Notes under the pieces: model-generated | Told to the model about the DNA's origin: nothing | What the model saw: only the letters and a program-made list of their open reading frames with translations | The model's database searches: none | Program-made: the position numbers and the translations under genes | Shown here: positions 13,894 through 21,951 of the stretch, one piece after another | Layout of the letters: every line of letters begins with the position of its first letter | Numbering within the stretch: position 1 is the stretch's first letter | Assembly (NCBI GenBank): GCA_023228245.1 | Contig: JALOBN010000002.1 | Location: forward strand, 1 to 64,000 | Length of the DNA stretch: 64,000 nt | Origin: Candidatus Pacearchaeota archaeon | GTDB lineage: Archaea; Nanoarchaeota; Nanoarchaeia; Pacearchaeales; GW2011-AR1 | Reading direction: 5' to 3'

Positions 13894-14403
13894 TTAATTT
13901 CTTAATCCGCGAGATTTCTTTGCTGCAGAAGTTAATCCTCTTGCAGGGCGTTTTTTGTTTTCTGAAACCCATTTCAAATTTTTGTCTGTTTGGATTTCTT
14001 TTTTCGACGGGTCAACTAAGATTACTTCATAAAAATAATTCATTCCGTCTTTTCCGATTTGATAAGAATTTAAGACTTCGAGATTCTTGAATTTGTTTCC
14101 TGTTCTCTGTTCTGCAATCCATTTGTAATTCATCATAAGATTTTTGTTAGTGTGCATTCTTTTACTTCTTCTTCCTTTTGCTGGGCGCGGTCTCTTGTGT
14201 CCGCCTCGTGCAATTCTAACTCTTACGACAATAATTCCTTTTTTATCTTTGTAACCTAATGCTCTTGCTCTGTCTAATCTTAATGGTTTGTCAACTTTTG
14301 TAAATACGTCGCTGTGTCTCCATTCAATCATTCTTTCTCTAAGAATTTTCTTGTCTGGTTTTTTCCAGGCTTCTCTTATAAAATGATAAAATCCGTTTAC
14401 CAT
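13894..14403 (-). CDS. rpl15e: 50S ribosomal protein eL15
   Basis: eL15 is a large-subunit protein shared by archaea and eukaryotes. The sequence shows the family hallmarks: FYHFIREAWKKPD at the N-terminus, RLDRARALGYKDKKGIIVVRVRIARGG, the basic KRPRPAKGRRSKR loop and the conserved NLEVLNSYQIGKDG segment. It is 169 aa, slightly shorter than the usual 185-195, with the trimming at the C-terminus (ending AAKKSRGLRN). It is monocistronic here. The gene is GC richer in its basic loop because of arginine codons. Confidence 0.97.
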   Translation of the reverse strand: MVNGFYHFIREAWKKPDKKILRERMIEWRHSDVFTKVDKPLRLDRARALGYKDKKGIIVVRVRIARGGHKRPRPAKGRRSKRMHTNKNLMMNYKWIAEQRTGNKFKNLEVLNSYQIGKDGMNYFYEVILVDPSKKEIQTDKNLKWVSENKKRPARGLTSAAKKSRGLRN

Positions 14404-14508
14404 TGATTACTTAGAAAAAGTTGGTTTAAAAATCTTTTCGGGAAGAAATTAAGAGGGGTTTGAATTCAACTTTAAAATAAATTCAATCTGCGATTGATAA
14501 ATAATTAA

Positions 14509-14595
14509 TGAAGCTACACGGATTTGAACCGTGGACCCCTGCCTTTCTGATAACGATTATCAGAGCAGTGCTCTACCAGGCTGAGCTATAGCTTC
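14509..14595 (-). tRNA. tRNA-Ile (anticodon GAT) with about 13-nt intron
   Basis: Acceptor GAAGCTA/TAGCTTC, D arm GCTCAGCCTGGTAGAGC, anticodon stem CTGCT/GGCAG, T arm CACGG/CCGTG with TTCAAAT, discriminator A. The anticodon loop is 20 nt instead of 7, which leaves a 13-nt intron after position 37. Anticodon and intron form CTGATAA-TCG-TTATCAG, a near-perfect hairpin. The mature tRNA is 74 nt with its discriminator. Confidence 0.92.
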
Positions 14596-14637
14596 ATATT
14601 AAAATCAAGAACAAAGTTTATTTAAAAGTTTTTACAT

Positions 14638-15297
14638 TTAGTTTTTTACGGCTAATTCGAGGATTAATTTTCCTTCTAACAAATCATAACTTTTTATTGG
14701 GAGATTTATTGGGATAACTTTTGAGTAAGATTTTTTCTTTCCGATTGCTTTTATTTCAATGCTGTTCTCTAATTTAATTATTGAAACATCTTCAATTCCA
14801 GAAACGTCGGGCATTTCAAGTTCGTAAACTACTTTGTTTGATAACCTTCTAATATTTGTTTTCGGTTCTATCTTCGGTGATTCGATAAATTCCTGTGCTT
14901 TTTCTTTTGTGAAGAAATTTTGCTGGAATTTTTGGGTTTCTTTTTTTCCTGATTGTACTATTTGGGAATTCATATTTTTAGGATTTACTTTCTTTCCGTT
15001 AATATATAATTCAAAATTAGTATTAGAAGATTTATTTATATTTTGAGAATCGAAACCTTTTTTCATTTCATTTTCGAGCATTTTCATCGCCCCATTAAGC
15101 ATTTTGTTTAATATTCCTGTATTCATTTTCCCAAAAAGTTCATTCTCAAAAGGACTCCTAGAACTTACAGAATCGTTTTTTCCTAGCATTCCCCAGTCGT
15201 CTTCGTTTTCGTTTAAACTAGTTCCGCAGTAAGGGCAGAAGCTATAATTTTCGCTTATTTTTTTCTTGCATTTTCTACATTTTTCTTTGTTAAACAT
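14638..15297 (-). CDS. Zinc-ribbon protein with Hsp20-like C-terminal domain
   Basis: The 219-aa protein begins with a zinc ribbon (CRKC at 7-10, CPYC at 21-24), followed by a low-complexity methionine- and asparagine-rich linker, and ends in a beta-rich domain from about residue 150: VVYELEMPDVSGIEDVSI, then SIEIKAIGKKKSYSKVIPINLP. The latter matches the alpha-crystallin/Hsp20 fold in layout, although the classical I-x-I tail is not clear. A small heat-shock-like chaperone with a zinc finger is the best guess. It lies alone between tRNA-Ile and tRNA-Gly. Confidence 0.65.
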   Translation of the reverse strand: MFNKEKCRKCKKKISENYSFCPYCGTSLNENEDDWGMLGKNDSVSSRSPFENELFGKMNTGILNKMLNGAMKMLENEMKKGFDSQNINKSSNTNFELYINGKKVNPKNMNSQIVQSGKKETQKFQQNFFTKEKAQEFIESPKIEPKTNIRRLSNKVVYELEMPDVSGIEDVSIIKLENSIEIKAIGKKKSYSKVIPINLPIKSYDLLEGKLILELAVKN

Positions 15298-15346
15298 ATT
15301 TGATTATAGGGATTTTTGTTTAAATAATTTTAGGATGTAAAGTCTA

Positions 15347-15417
15347 TGCGGTTTGCGGGAATCGAACCCGCATCTCAACCTTGGGAAGGTTAAATTCTAC
15401 CACTAAACTAAAACCGC
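15347..15417 (-). tRNA. tRNA-Gly (anticodon CCC)
   Basis: Acceptor GCGGTTT/AAACCGC, D arm GTTTAGTGGTAGAAT, anticodon loop TTCCCAA with CCC, T arm GCGGG/CCCGC with TTCGATT, discriminator A. There is no intron and CCA is not encoded. Confidence 0.96.
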
Positions 15418-15469
15418 TTATTTTTTCTAATACAGTAATTAATTTAAAGATTCTTGTGATTAATTTTTT

Positions 15470-15811
15470 ATGATTGAACGACAATTACTTTGGTATAAAT
15501 ATTCTGAAGACTGCCCTGAAATTCATCATTGGTATTTTCTTGCAATTAATGAAAAAAGGGAAATTCTGCAGATAAAACAAAAACTTCATGATAATTTAGG
15601 ATATATTGTCGAGGAGAATATAATTGATGATGGGAAAGTTGGAAATTCTGATTTATTTTATGAAATTTTTTGCATTGATGCGACAAAACCTGAACTGGAT
15701 TTTTCTAATGTTTACAATGGGAAAGTTAGAAAAGATAGAGTTTTGCAGCCGAGAAAAAGTTCTAGCGGGTGGAATGATTTAATAAACAAAGTTGCCAGCG
15801 GAGAAATTTGA
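15470..15811 (+). CDS. Hypothetical protein, 113 aa
   Basis: Unrecognised. A soluble alpha/beta protein rich in aromatic residues near the start (QLLWYKYSEDCPEIHHWYF) with a charged C-terminus. Promoter-like TTTAAAGA lies about 25 nt upstream. The stop TGA is inside the loop of a perfect 8-bp hairpin (15802-15820), a probable terminator. MetRS follows 76 nt later on the same strand, but the hairpin suggests separate transcription. Confidence 0.6.
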   Translation: MIERQLLWYKYSEDCPEIHHWYFLAINEKREILQIKQKLHDNLGYIVEENIIDDGKVGNSDLFYEIFCIDATKPELDFSNVYNGKVRKDRVLQPRKSSSGWNDLINKVASGEI

Positions 15812-15820
15812 AAAATTTCT
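15802..15820 (+). terminator. Perfect 8-bp hairpin at the stop codon
   Basis: AGAAATTT (15802-15809) and AAATTTCT (15813-15820) flank the loop GAA. The stop codon of the preceding gene spans the stem/loop junction. Confidence 0.45.
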
Positions 15821-15887
15821 GAATTCGTCTTTCAGCTAAATTGGGGAGTTTAGTTAATTTTTTATACGTCTTTCTTCTAATTAATTT

Positions 15888-17324
15888 ATGACTAAGAAAT
15901 TTTATGTTACAACTGCGATTGATTATCCAAATGCTGAACCCCACATTGGACACGCGTATCAGAAAATTGTTGCGGATATTTTTGCAAGATGGCACAAACT
16001 TATTGGAGATGATATTTGGTTTTTGACTGGGACTGACGAGCACGGGAAAAAAATTCAGGAATCTGCAGAGAAAACTGGAAAGAGCCCGAAAGAATTTGTC
16101 GACGAGCTTTCTGAAAAATTTAAGGAAGCGTGGAAATCTTTGGATATTGAACCGAATAGATTTATCCGAACGACAGATAAAGACCATGAAAAATTAGTTC
16201 AAGAAGTTATAAAAAAATGTTATGAGAAAGGCGATATTTACAAAGGCGAATACGAAGGATTTTATTGTGTTGGTTGTGAAGCGTATTACACTGAAAAAGA
16301 TTTGGTCGACGGAAAATGTCCGTTGCACAATCGTCCTTTGGAGAAAATGAAAGAAGAATCTTATTTTTTTAAGTTAAGTAAATATCAGAAATTTCTTTTA
16401 GATTTGTATAAAGAACATCCTGAATTTATTTTGCCGAAAGAAAGAAGGAACGAAATTATTTCACGAGTTAGCGAGGGTTTGAAAGATTTGAGCATTTCGA
16501 GAACTTCATTCAGTTGGGGAATTCCTTTTCCTCTCGACAAGAAACATATTACTTATGTTTGGTTTGACGCTTTGTTTAATTATATTACCGGTTCAGGAAA
16601 AAATCACGAATACTGGCCAGCGAATTTGCAAATCTTAGGAAAAGATAATGCTTGGTTTCATTGCGTTTATTGGCCTGCGTTTTTGAAATCTGCAGGTTAT
16701 GAATTACCGAAGACGATTTTTGTTCACGGATTTTTAACTTTCAACGGACAGAAAATTTCAAAGTCGTTGGGGAATGCAATTTCTCCAAAAGTTTTAGTTG
16801 AAAAATATGGGAAAGATGCAGTGAGATATTTTGTTTCACGACATTTTGGTTTTGCCGAAGGTAACGACGGAGATTTTTCAGAAAAAGTTTTAGTTGACAG
16901 ATACAATAATGAACTCGCAGATAAATTAGGAAATTTGGTTTCAAGAGTTTCTGCTTTGATTGAAAAATACGAAATGGAAAAATGCGATAATACTTTGGTG
17001 AGAAAATTAAAAGTTAAGGAAATAGAAAAATATTTTGTGAATTATGAAACCGATAAAGCGATTAGTTCAATTTTTAATTTTATCGACGACTGCAACGAAT
17101 ATGTTCAGAAAAAAAAGCCGTGGGAAACTCACGACAAAAAAGTTTTGTATCAAGTTGCGGATTCGATTAAAGTTATTGGGATTTTACTTTGGCCTTTTAT
17201 TCCTTCAGCGTCGGAAAAAATTGCGAAGCAGTTTGGTTTTGAAATTAAATATGAAAATATAAAGAAACCCTTGGAAGAGAATAAAATTAAAAAAGGAGAA
17301 ATTCTTTTCAAAAAGATAATATAA
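15888..17324 (+). CDS. metG: Methionyl-tRNA synthetase, catalytic subunit (bacterial type)
   Basis: It charges tRNA-Met with methionine in the cytoplasm. The 478-aa protein carries HIGH at 19-22, KISKS at 289-293, and one zinc knuckle made by C127, C130, C144 and H147. The N-terminus YVTTAIDYPNAEPHIGHAY and LTGTDEHGKKIQ are closer to the one-knuckle bacterial MetRS group (Thermus/Bacillus style) than to the archaeal type as I remember it, so it was probably acquired from bacteria. The C-terminal tRNA-binding domain is missing here and is supplied by the next gene, 2 nt downstream. Confidence 0.95.
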   Translation: MTKKFYVTTAIDYPNAEPHIGHAYQKIVADIFARWHKLIGDDIWFLTGTDEHGKKIQESAEKTGKSPKEFVDELSEKFKEAWKSLDIEPNRFIRTTDKDHEKLVQEVIKKCYEKGDIYKGEYEGFYCVGCEAYYTEKDLVDGKCPLHNRPLEKMKEESYFFKLSKYQKFLLDLYKEHPEFILPKERRNEIISRVSEGLKDLSISRTSFSWGIPFPLDKKHITYVWFDALFNYITGSGKNHEYWPANLQILGKDNAWFHCVYWPAFLKSAGYELPKTIFVHGFLTFNGQKISKSLGNAISPKVLVEKYGKDAVRYFVSRHFGFAEGNDGDFSEKVLVDRYNNELADKLGNLVSRVSALIEKYEMEKCDNTLVRKLKVKEIEKYFVNYETDKAISSIFNFIDDCNEYVQKKKPWETHDKKVLYQVADSIKVIGILLWPFIPSASEKIAKQFGFEIKYENIKKPLEENKIKKGEILFKKII

Positions 17325-17326
17325 AA

Positions 17327-17671
17327 ATGGTAGAACAAAATATTGCAGAATTTTCAGATTGGGAAAAAATTGATTTGCGAGTTGCGCAGATTAAGAAAGT
17401 AGAATATATTGAAGGTTCTGATAAATTATTAAAATTGACTCTTGACGTCGGTGAATTAGGCGAGAGAATTATTTGCGCTGGAATTAAAGATTTTTACACT
17501 GAAGCAGAATTGCTCGGAAGAAAAATTGTTTATTTTTCAAATTTGAAACCTAGAAAATTGCGGGGCGTTGAAAGTCAAGGGATGCTTTTGGCAGCGTCGA
17601 ATTCTGAACATTCTAAAGTTGTTTTGCTTGCACCTGAATCTGACATTGAAAACGGTGCGAGAATTGGATAA
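17327..17671 (+). CDS. MetRS-associated tRNA-binding domain protein (MetG beta)
   Basis: The 114-aa protein is a stand-alone EMAP-II/Arc1p-like OB domain (IDLRVAQIKKVEYIEGSDKLLKLTLDVGE; RKLRGVESQGMLLAAS). In many bacteria it is fused to the MetRS C-terminus, where it binds tRNA and mediates dimer formation; in several archaea and in Aquifex it is a separate polypeptide. Its ATG is 2 nt after the metG stop, so the two are made together and should form one synthetase. Confidence 0.93.
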   Translation: MVEQNIAEFSDWEKIDLRVAQIKKVEYIEGSDKLLKLTLDVGELGERIICAGIKDFYTEAELLGRKIVYFSNLKPRKLRGVESQGMLLAASNSEHSKVVLLAPESDIENGARIG

Positions 17672-17711
17672 TTATAATTGATCTGAAAAAATTTTAGTTA
17701 TTGGAATGTAA

Positions 17712-18503
17712 TCAATAGTAAACTTTGATTTTGTTTTTCTTGAAGTGTCTTGCAATTTTTTCCCAGAGTTTTTCTTTATCTTTTTCTGAATCATATTCTA
17801 CATTCAATAATCTTGCAGCGATTTCTTTGTAAGCTCTTGCTGCGTTGCTTTTTGGATGCGTGTGAACAACTGCGTTTTTCATGTTTAATGATTTTTGAAC
17901 GCAAATATCTTCAGGAACCATACCTAAAATCGTGGTTTCTAACATTTCTTTAACTGTTTCAGGAGTCATTTCAATGTCGTTCTTTTTTACTCTTGTGACA
18001 ATAACCCCGAGAACTGTTTTTTTCATTTGCTCTGCCATTTTTATTGCTTTCAATGCGTCTGTAATTGCGGGCATTTCAGGGTTTGTTACGACAATTAATT
18101 CGTCTGCCATGTCAATTGTTGAAAGTGCTTCGTTTCCTAAACCTGCTGCACTGTCGACGATAATATATTCAGAAAGTTTCATGAATGCGAGTTTGAAATC
18201 TTTTATTTTTTCATATTTTACTTTTTTTAATTCTTTTATAGAAAGTGAAGAAGGCATTATTTTAATTCCAGACTCGTGCTCGTAAACTGCTTCAAATGCT
18301 TCGGCTTTTCCTGTTAAAACGTGGTTTAAATTTATAGGAACTTCTGGAGAATTCAAATGTATTCCGACGTTGGGGGTTGTCAAATTTCCGTCGATAATTA
18401 GAACATCTTTTCCAAAATATTTTATTGCTGCTCCAAGATTAATTGCAGTTGTTGTTTTTCCAACGCCTCCTTTTCCAGAGGTTATGACAATTACTTTTTT
18501 CAT
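17712..18503 (-). CDS. minD: MinD/ParA-like P-loop ATPase
   Basis: A 263-aa member of the deviant Walker A (MinD/ParA) family. SGKGGVGKTT spans residues 9-18, the ADP-sensing segment is LIIDGNLTTPNVGIHL, and IIVDSAAGLG is the Walker B region. Such ATPases dimerise on ATP and position membrane or chromosome cargo. There is no obvious C-terminal amphipathic helix of bacterial MinD; the end is basic (ARHFKKNKIKVYY). The preceding coiled-coil gene (18510-18950) ends 6 nt upstream and may be its partner. MinD4-like archaeal proteins organise surface and motility structures, so a polar or surface role is possible. Confidence 0.88.
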   Translation of the reverse strand: MKKVIVITSGKGGVGKTTTAINLGAAIKYFGKDVLIIDGNLTTPNVGIHLNSPEVPINLNHVLTGKAEAFEAVYEHESGIKIMPSSLSIKELKKVKYEKIKDFKLAFMKLSEYIIVDSAAGLGNEALSTIDMADELIVVTNPEMPAITDALKAIKMAEQMKKTVLGVIVTRVKKNDIEMTPETVKEMLETTILGMVPEDICVQKSLNMKNAVVHTHPKSNAARAYKEIAARLLNVEYDSEKDKEKLWEKIARHFKKNKIKVYY

Positions 18504-18509
18504 TTTCGC

Positions 18510-18950
18510 CTACGATAAAAGAAATTGCTTAACTTTGCTTATAAATTTTTCGAGCATGTCAGCATATTCTTTCAGTTTTTCCAAATCAACATTTATTTCT
18601 TTTCCTTGATAGAAAATTTTTAGCATCACATTTTTTCTGAACTCGCCGATTCTTTCAGTTCGCAATTCTTTGACTTTTCTAAACATTTCATACAAATCAA
18701 TTACTGCTAAAAATTCTTTGTCTTTTTTGAAAAGTTCTCTGATTTCTTTGATTTGTCCGACGGGATTTGTGGGGATTGTTTTTATTAGTTTTTTCTTTTT
18801 TGCGTGTTCGAGAATTTTTTCTAAACTTGTTTCAATCATTTTTTTCCATCGTAGAATTAGATTCATAATTACGTCGCACGTCTTCGTGTATTTTAAACTG
18901 ACGTACAAAAGGTGGTCAGCACTGATTTTTTCTTGTATTATATCTTCCAT
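18510..18950 (-). CDS. Coiled-coil protein paired with the MinD-like ATPase, 146 aa
   Basis: I do not recognise a family. The protein is almost wholly helical and rich in lysine and glutamate (LEKILEHAKKKKLIKTI, FRKVKELRTERIGEFRKN, VDLEKLKEYADMLEKFISK), with a beta-like IFYQGKEINVD segment near residue 115. It lies 6 nt upstream of the MinD-like gene on the same strand. A partner or regulator of the ATPase is the simplest reading, as MinD and ParA ATPases are usually encoded with one. Confidence 0.65.
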   Translation of the reverse strand: MEDIIQEKISADHLLYVSLKYTKTCDVIMNLILRWKKMIETSLEKILEHAKKKKLIKTIPTNPVGQIKEIRELFKKDKEFLAVIDLYEMFRKVKELRTERIGEFRKNVMLKIFYQGKEINVDLEKLKEYADMLEKFISKVKQFLLS

Positions 18951-19030
18951 AAACCCCTCAGAAGTATTTTTTAGAAGGGTAATCTAGTATATATATTTTT
19001 CTCAGTTAATTAAAATATTTAAAAATTTAT

Positions 19031-19354
19031 TTAACTTAATTCTAGAATTGATTCAGCTAAATCGCCAGTTTTTTCAAGAACTTTTTTTGCTTCTTTTTCA
19101 GAGCACCCCGTTTTTTCCATCACGACTTTCACGTCGTCATCTGAGAATTTTTCTTCGCTTTCTGAAACGTCCCCCGAAATTTGGAAAGATTCCTGCCCTT
19201 GCATTTTTATTTTTACAACAGATGGATTTATTATAATTATTTTCTCCCCGTCGTCTTTTTCAATTATAACTTTTGTTGCAGAAATTTCAGTTTGATTTAT
19301 TCCCATCTGTTTCATAACTGCCTGCATTTTTTTTGGGTCGATGTTTGGAAACAT
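19031..19354 (-). CDS. nac: Nascent polypeptide-associated complex protein (aNAC)
   Basis: aNAC is a homodimeric ribosome-bound chaperone that meets new chains at the tunnel exit. The 107-aa protein has a short N-terminal helix (DPKKMQAVMKQMGI), the NAC beta domain (ATKVIIEKDDGEKIIIINPSVVKIKMQGQESFQISG) and a C-terminal UBA domain (VKVVMEKTGCSEKEAKKVLEKTGDLAESIL). All parts are complete. Its start is 1 nt after the Sec61 beta stop, linking chaperone and translocon expression. Confidence 0.96.
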   Translation of the reverse strand: MFPNIDPKKMQAVMKQMGINQTEISATKVIIEKDDGEKIIIINPSVVKIKMQGQESFQISGDVSESEEKFSDDDVKVVMEKTGCSEKEAKKVLEKTGDLAESILELS

Positions 19355-19355
19355 T

Positions 19356-19511
19356 TTATTCTAAAAAAATCCCCAAAGCAATTCTGAACACGAGAATTAA
19401 AACTACGAAACCTATAACGTGCGTCGGCTTTAGATTGAATTTACTTTGATATTCTTCTTTGAATTTTACAAGTCCGCCTGTTCCTGAAGGAAGATTTACT
19501 CCGTCTGCCAT
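19356..19511 (-). CDS. secG: Preprotein translocase subunit Sec61 beta
   Basis: The small beta subunit of the archaeal SecYE-beta translocon, missed by length filters. The 51-aa protein has the family signature PSGTGGLVKFKEEYQSKF followed by LKPTHV and one membrane helix (about 32-49). The ATG at 19511 faces valS across 50 nt, so both promoters share that space. aNAC follows after one base. Confidence 0.93.
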   Translation of the reverse strand: MADGVNLPSGTGGLVKFKEEYQSKFNLKPTHVIGFVVLILVFRIALGIFLE

Positions 19512-19561
19512 ATAATCCAATAGATAGATAATTTTTAAAAGTTTCTTTATCTAAACTTTTG

Positions 19562-21931
19562 ATGACTGAGAATAAAAATGATATCAACGAGATAGAAAAG
19601 GAATGTCGTGAGTTTTGGGAAAAGGAAAAAATTTACAAATTTGATTCTAAATCTGAGAGGAAACTTTTTTCAATTGATACCCCGCCACCGACGGTTTCCG
19701 GTAAAATGCATATTGGACATGCGTGTTCTTATTCGCAGACAGATTTCATTGCGAGATTTATGAGAATGAAGGGCTTTGAAGTTTTTTATCCGTTCGGAAC
19801 TGACGACAATGGACTTCCAACAGAACGACTTGTTGAAAAATCTCGTGGAGTAAAATCAAAAGATATGCCTCGTTCTGATTTCATAAAATTATGTTTGGAT
19901 TTTCTTAAAAAAGAATTGCCTACATTTATTCAAGATTGGAAAAATGTTGGAATAAGTTGCGATTGGGATTTGAAATATTCAACTATCGACGAACATTCTA
20001 GAAAAATTTCGCAATGGAGTTTTTTAGATTTGCATAAAAAAGGAAGAATGTATAGAAAAGATGCACCTGCAATGTGGTGTCCTGAATGCCGAACAGGAGT
20101 TGCACAAGTTGAAGTTCAAGACAAGGAAATTGATTCTTTTTTTAATGATATAATTTTCAAAATTGGAAAAGAAGATGTAACTATAGCAACAACTCGTCCT
20201 GAATTATTACCTGCTTGCGTTTCACTTTTTTATCATCCCGACGACAAACGATATAAAAAATATTTGGGAAAAATGGCGAAAGTTCCTTTGTTTAATTTTG
20301 AAGTTCCTGTTATGGAAGATAAAAGAGTTAGCATGGACAAAGGAACTGGAATTGTAATGTGTTGCACTTTCGGTGACCAGACAGATATGGAATGGCAGAA
20401 GGCTTACAATCTTCCGATAAAACTTGCGATTACAGAGGACGGAAAAATGAGTTCTATTTCTGGAAAATATAACAATATGAAAATTAGGGAAGCGAGAAAA
20501 GAAATTATTGAAGATTTGAAACGCGAGGGACTTTTGTTGAAACAAATTCCTATAAAACATTTTGTAAATGTTCATGAACGTTGCGGGACTGAAATTGAAT
20601 TTGTAAAAAGCAAACAATGGTTTGTTCGTTATCTTGATTTGAAAGATGATTTGTTGAAATGGGGAAATGAGTTGAATTGGTTCCCTGATTTTATGAAACA
20701 TCGTTACGAGAATTGGGTTAAAGGTTTGCAGTGGGATTGGTTGGTTTCTAATCAAAGATATTTTGGAGTTTCATTTCCTGTCTGGTATTGTGAAAAATGC
20801 GGAGAAGTTATTTTAGCGAAAGAAGAACAACTTCCTGTTGACCCGATGAAAGATAAACCTCCTGTAAAAAAATGTCCGAAATGTAATTCAGAAAAAATTA
20901 TTCCCGAGACAGATGTTCTTAACACTTGGTTTACCTCGTCGATGACTCCGCAAATTGTAACTACTTTAATTAAAGATGAGAAAGTTCAAAAAAAATTATT
21001 TCCAATGAGTTTGCGTCCGCAGGCACATGAGATTATTTCTTTTTGGTTGTTTAATACTTTAGTAAAATCAAGATTGCACTTTGGAAAAAATCCTTGGAAA
21101 GATGCTGTGATTTCTGGTTATGTAACTATGAAAGGCGAGAAGATGTCAAAATCAAAAGGAAATTCAGTTGCACCGCAGGAAGTTATTGAAAAATACGGTG
21201 CTGATGCCTTGAGATATTGGGCAGCGTCGGCAAAACTTGGTGATGATTTTGATTATCAAGAAAAAGATTTAGTTACTGGAAAAAAACTTGTTACAAAATT
21301 GTTGAACGCTTCAAGATTTATTTTTATGAATATTAAAGATTTACCGAAGAAACCGAAAAAACTTTTAGAGACTGACAGAATTTTCTTAGTTAAACTTAAT
21401 GAAGTTATAAAAAGTGCGACGAAGAATTTTGAGAATTATGAATATTCACGTGCGAAGACAGACGTTGATAATTTTTTCTGGAAAGATTTTGCTGACAATT
21501 ATGTGGAGATTGTAAAAGCTAGAGTTTACGGCGACGATGTTTATGGAAAAGATTCTGCACTTTACACTTTGTATAACTCTCTTCTTGCGATTTTGAAAAT
21601 GTTCGCTCCGATAATTCCGTTTATTACTGAAAAAATTTATCAGGAACAATATAAAAAATATGAAAAGACAAAATCGATTCACATTTGCGAGTGGCCGAAA
21701 GAATTTAATGTTGTGAAAAAGAAAAATGACGACGAGGTTTACAATCTTTTGATAGAAACTATTGGAAAAGTTAGACAGGAAAAATCTGTTGCGAAGAAAT
21801 CTATGAATTCTGCGATTGTTTTGTTTTTGGAAAAAGATAATGAAGAAAAACTTGCTGATGTTCTTAGTGATTTGAAAGCGGTTATCAATGCTGAAATAAA
21901 AACAGGAAATTTTAAAGTAGATTTTAAATAG
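19562..21931 (+). CDS. valS: Valyl-tRNA synthetase
   Basis: The 789-aa class I enzyme charges tRNA-Val and edits threonine. HIGH is at 50-53 and KMSKS at about 527-531. The CP1 editing domain contains the TTRPELLPAC motif and the GTDDNGLPTERLVEK region is the usual one after HIGH. Zinc-binding pairs (CPEC near 174, CEKC and CPKC further on) are present, as in archaeal ValRS. I start at the ATG at 19562; a TTG precedes it. The hairpin AAAAGTTT/AAACTTTT lies just upstream. aRF1 follows 20 nt later, so the two may share an mRNA. Confidence 0.97.
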   Translation: MTENKNDINEIEKECREFWEKEKIYKFDSKSERKLFSIDTPPPTVSGKMHIGHACSYSQTDFIARFMRMKGFEVFYPFGTDDNGLPTERLVEKSRGVKSKDMPRSDFIKLCLDFLKKELPTFIQDWKNVGISCDWDLKYSTIDEHSRKISQWSFLDLHKKGRMYRKDAPAMWCPECRTGVAQVEVQDKEIDSFFNDIIFKIGKEDVTIATTRPELLPACVSLFYHPDDKRYKKYLGKMAKVPLFNFEVPVMEDKRVSMDKGTGIVMCCTFGDQTDMEWQKAYNLPIKLAITEDGKMSSISGKYNNMKIREARKEIIEDLKREGLLLKQIPIKHFVNVHERCGTEIEFVKSKQWFVRYLDLKDDLLKWGNELNWFPDFMKHRYENWVKGLQWDWLVSNQRYFGVSFPVWYCEKCGEVILAKEEQLPVDPMKDKPPVKKCPKCNSEKIIPETDVLNTWFTSSMTPQIVTTLIKDEKVQKKLFPMSLRPQAHEIISFWLFNTLVKSRLHFGKNPWKDAVISGYVTMKGEKMSKSKGNSVAPQEVIEKYGADALRYWAASAKLGDDFDYQEKDLVTGKKLVTKLLNASRFIFMNIKDLPKKPKKLLETDRIFLVKLNEVIKSATKNFENYEYSRAKTDVDNFFWKDFADNYVEIVKARVYGDDVYGKDSALYTLYNSLLAILKMFAPIIPFITEKIYQEQYKKYEKTKSIHICEWPKEFNVVKKKNDDEVYNLLIETIGKVRQEKSVAKKSMNSAIVLFLEKDNEEKLADVLSDLKAVINAEIKTGNFKVDFK

Positions 21932-21951
21932 CGTAGTTTTATTTTATAAAA

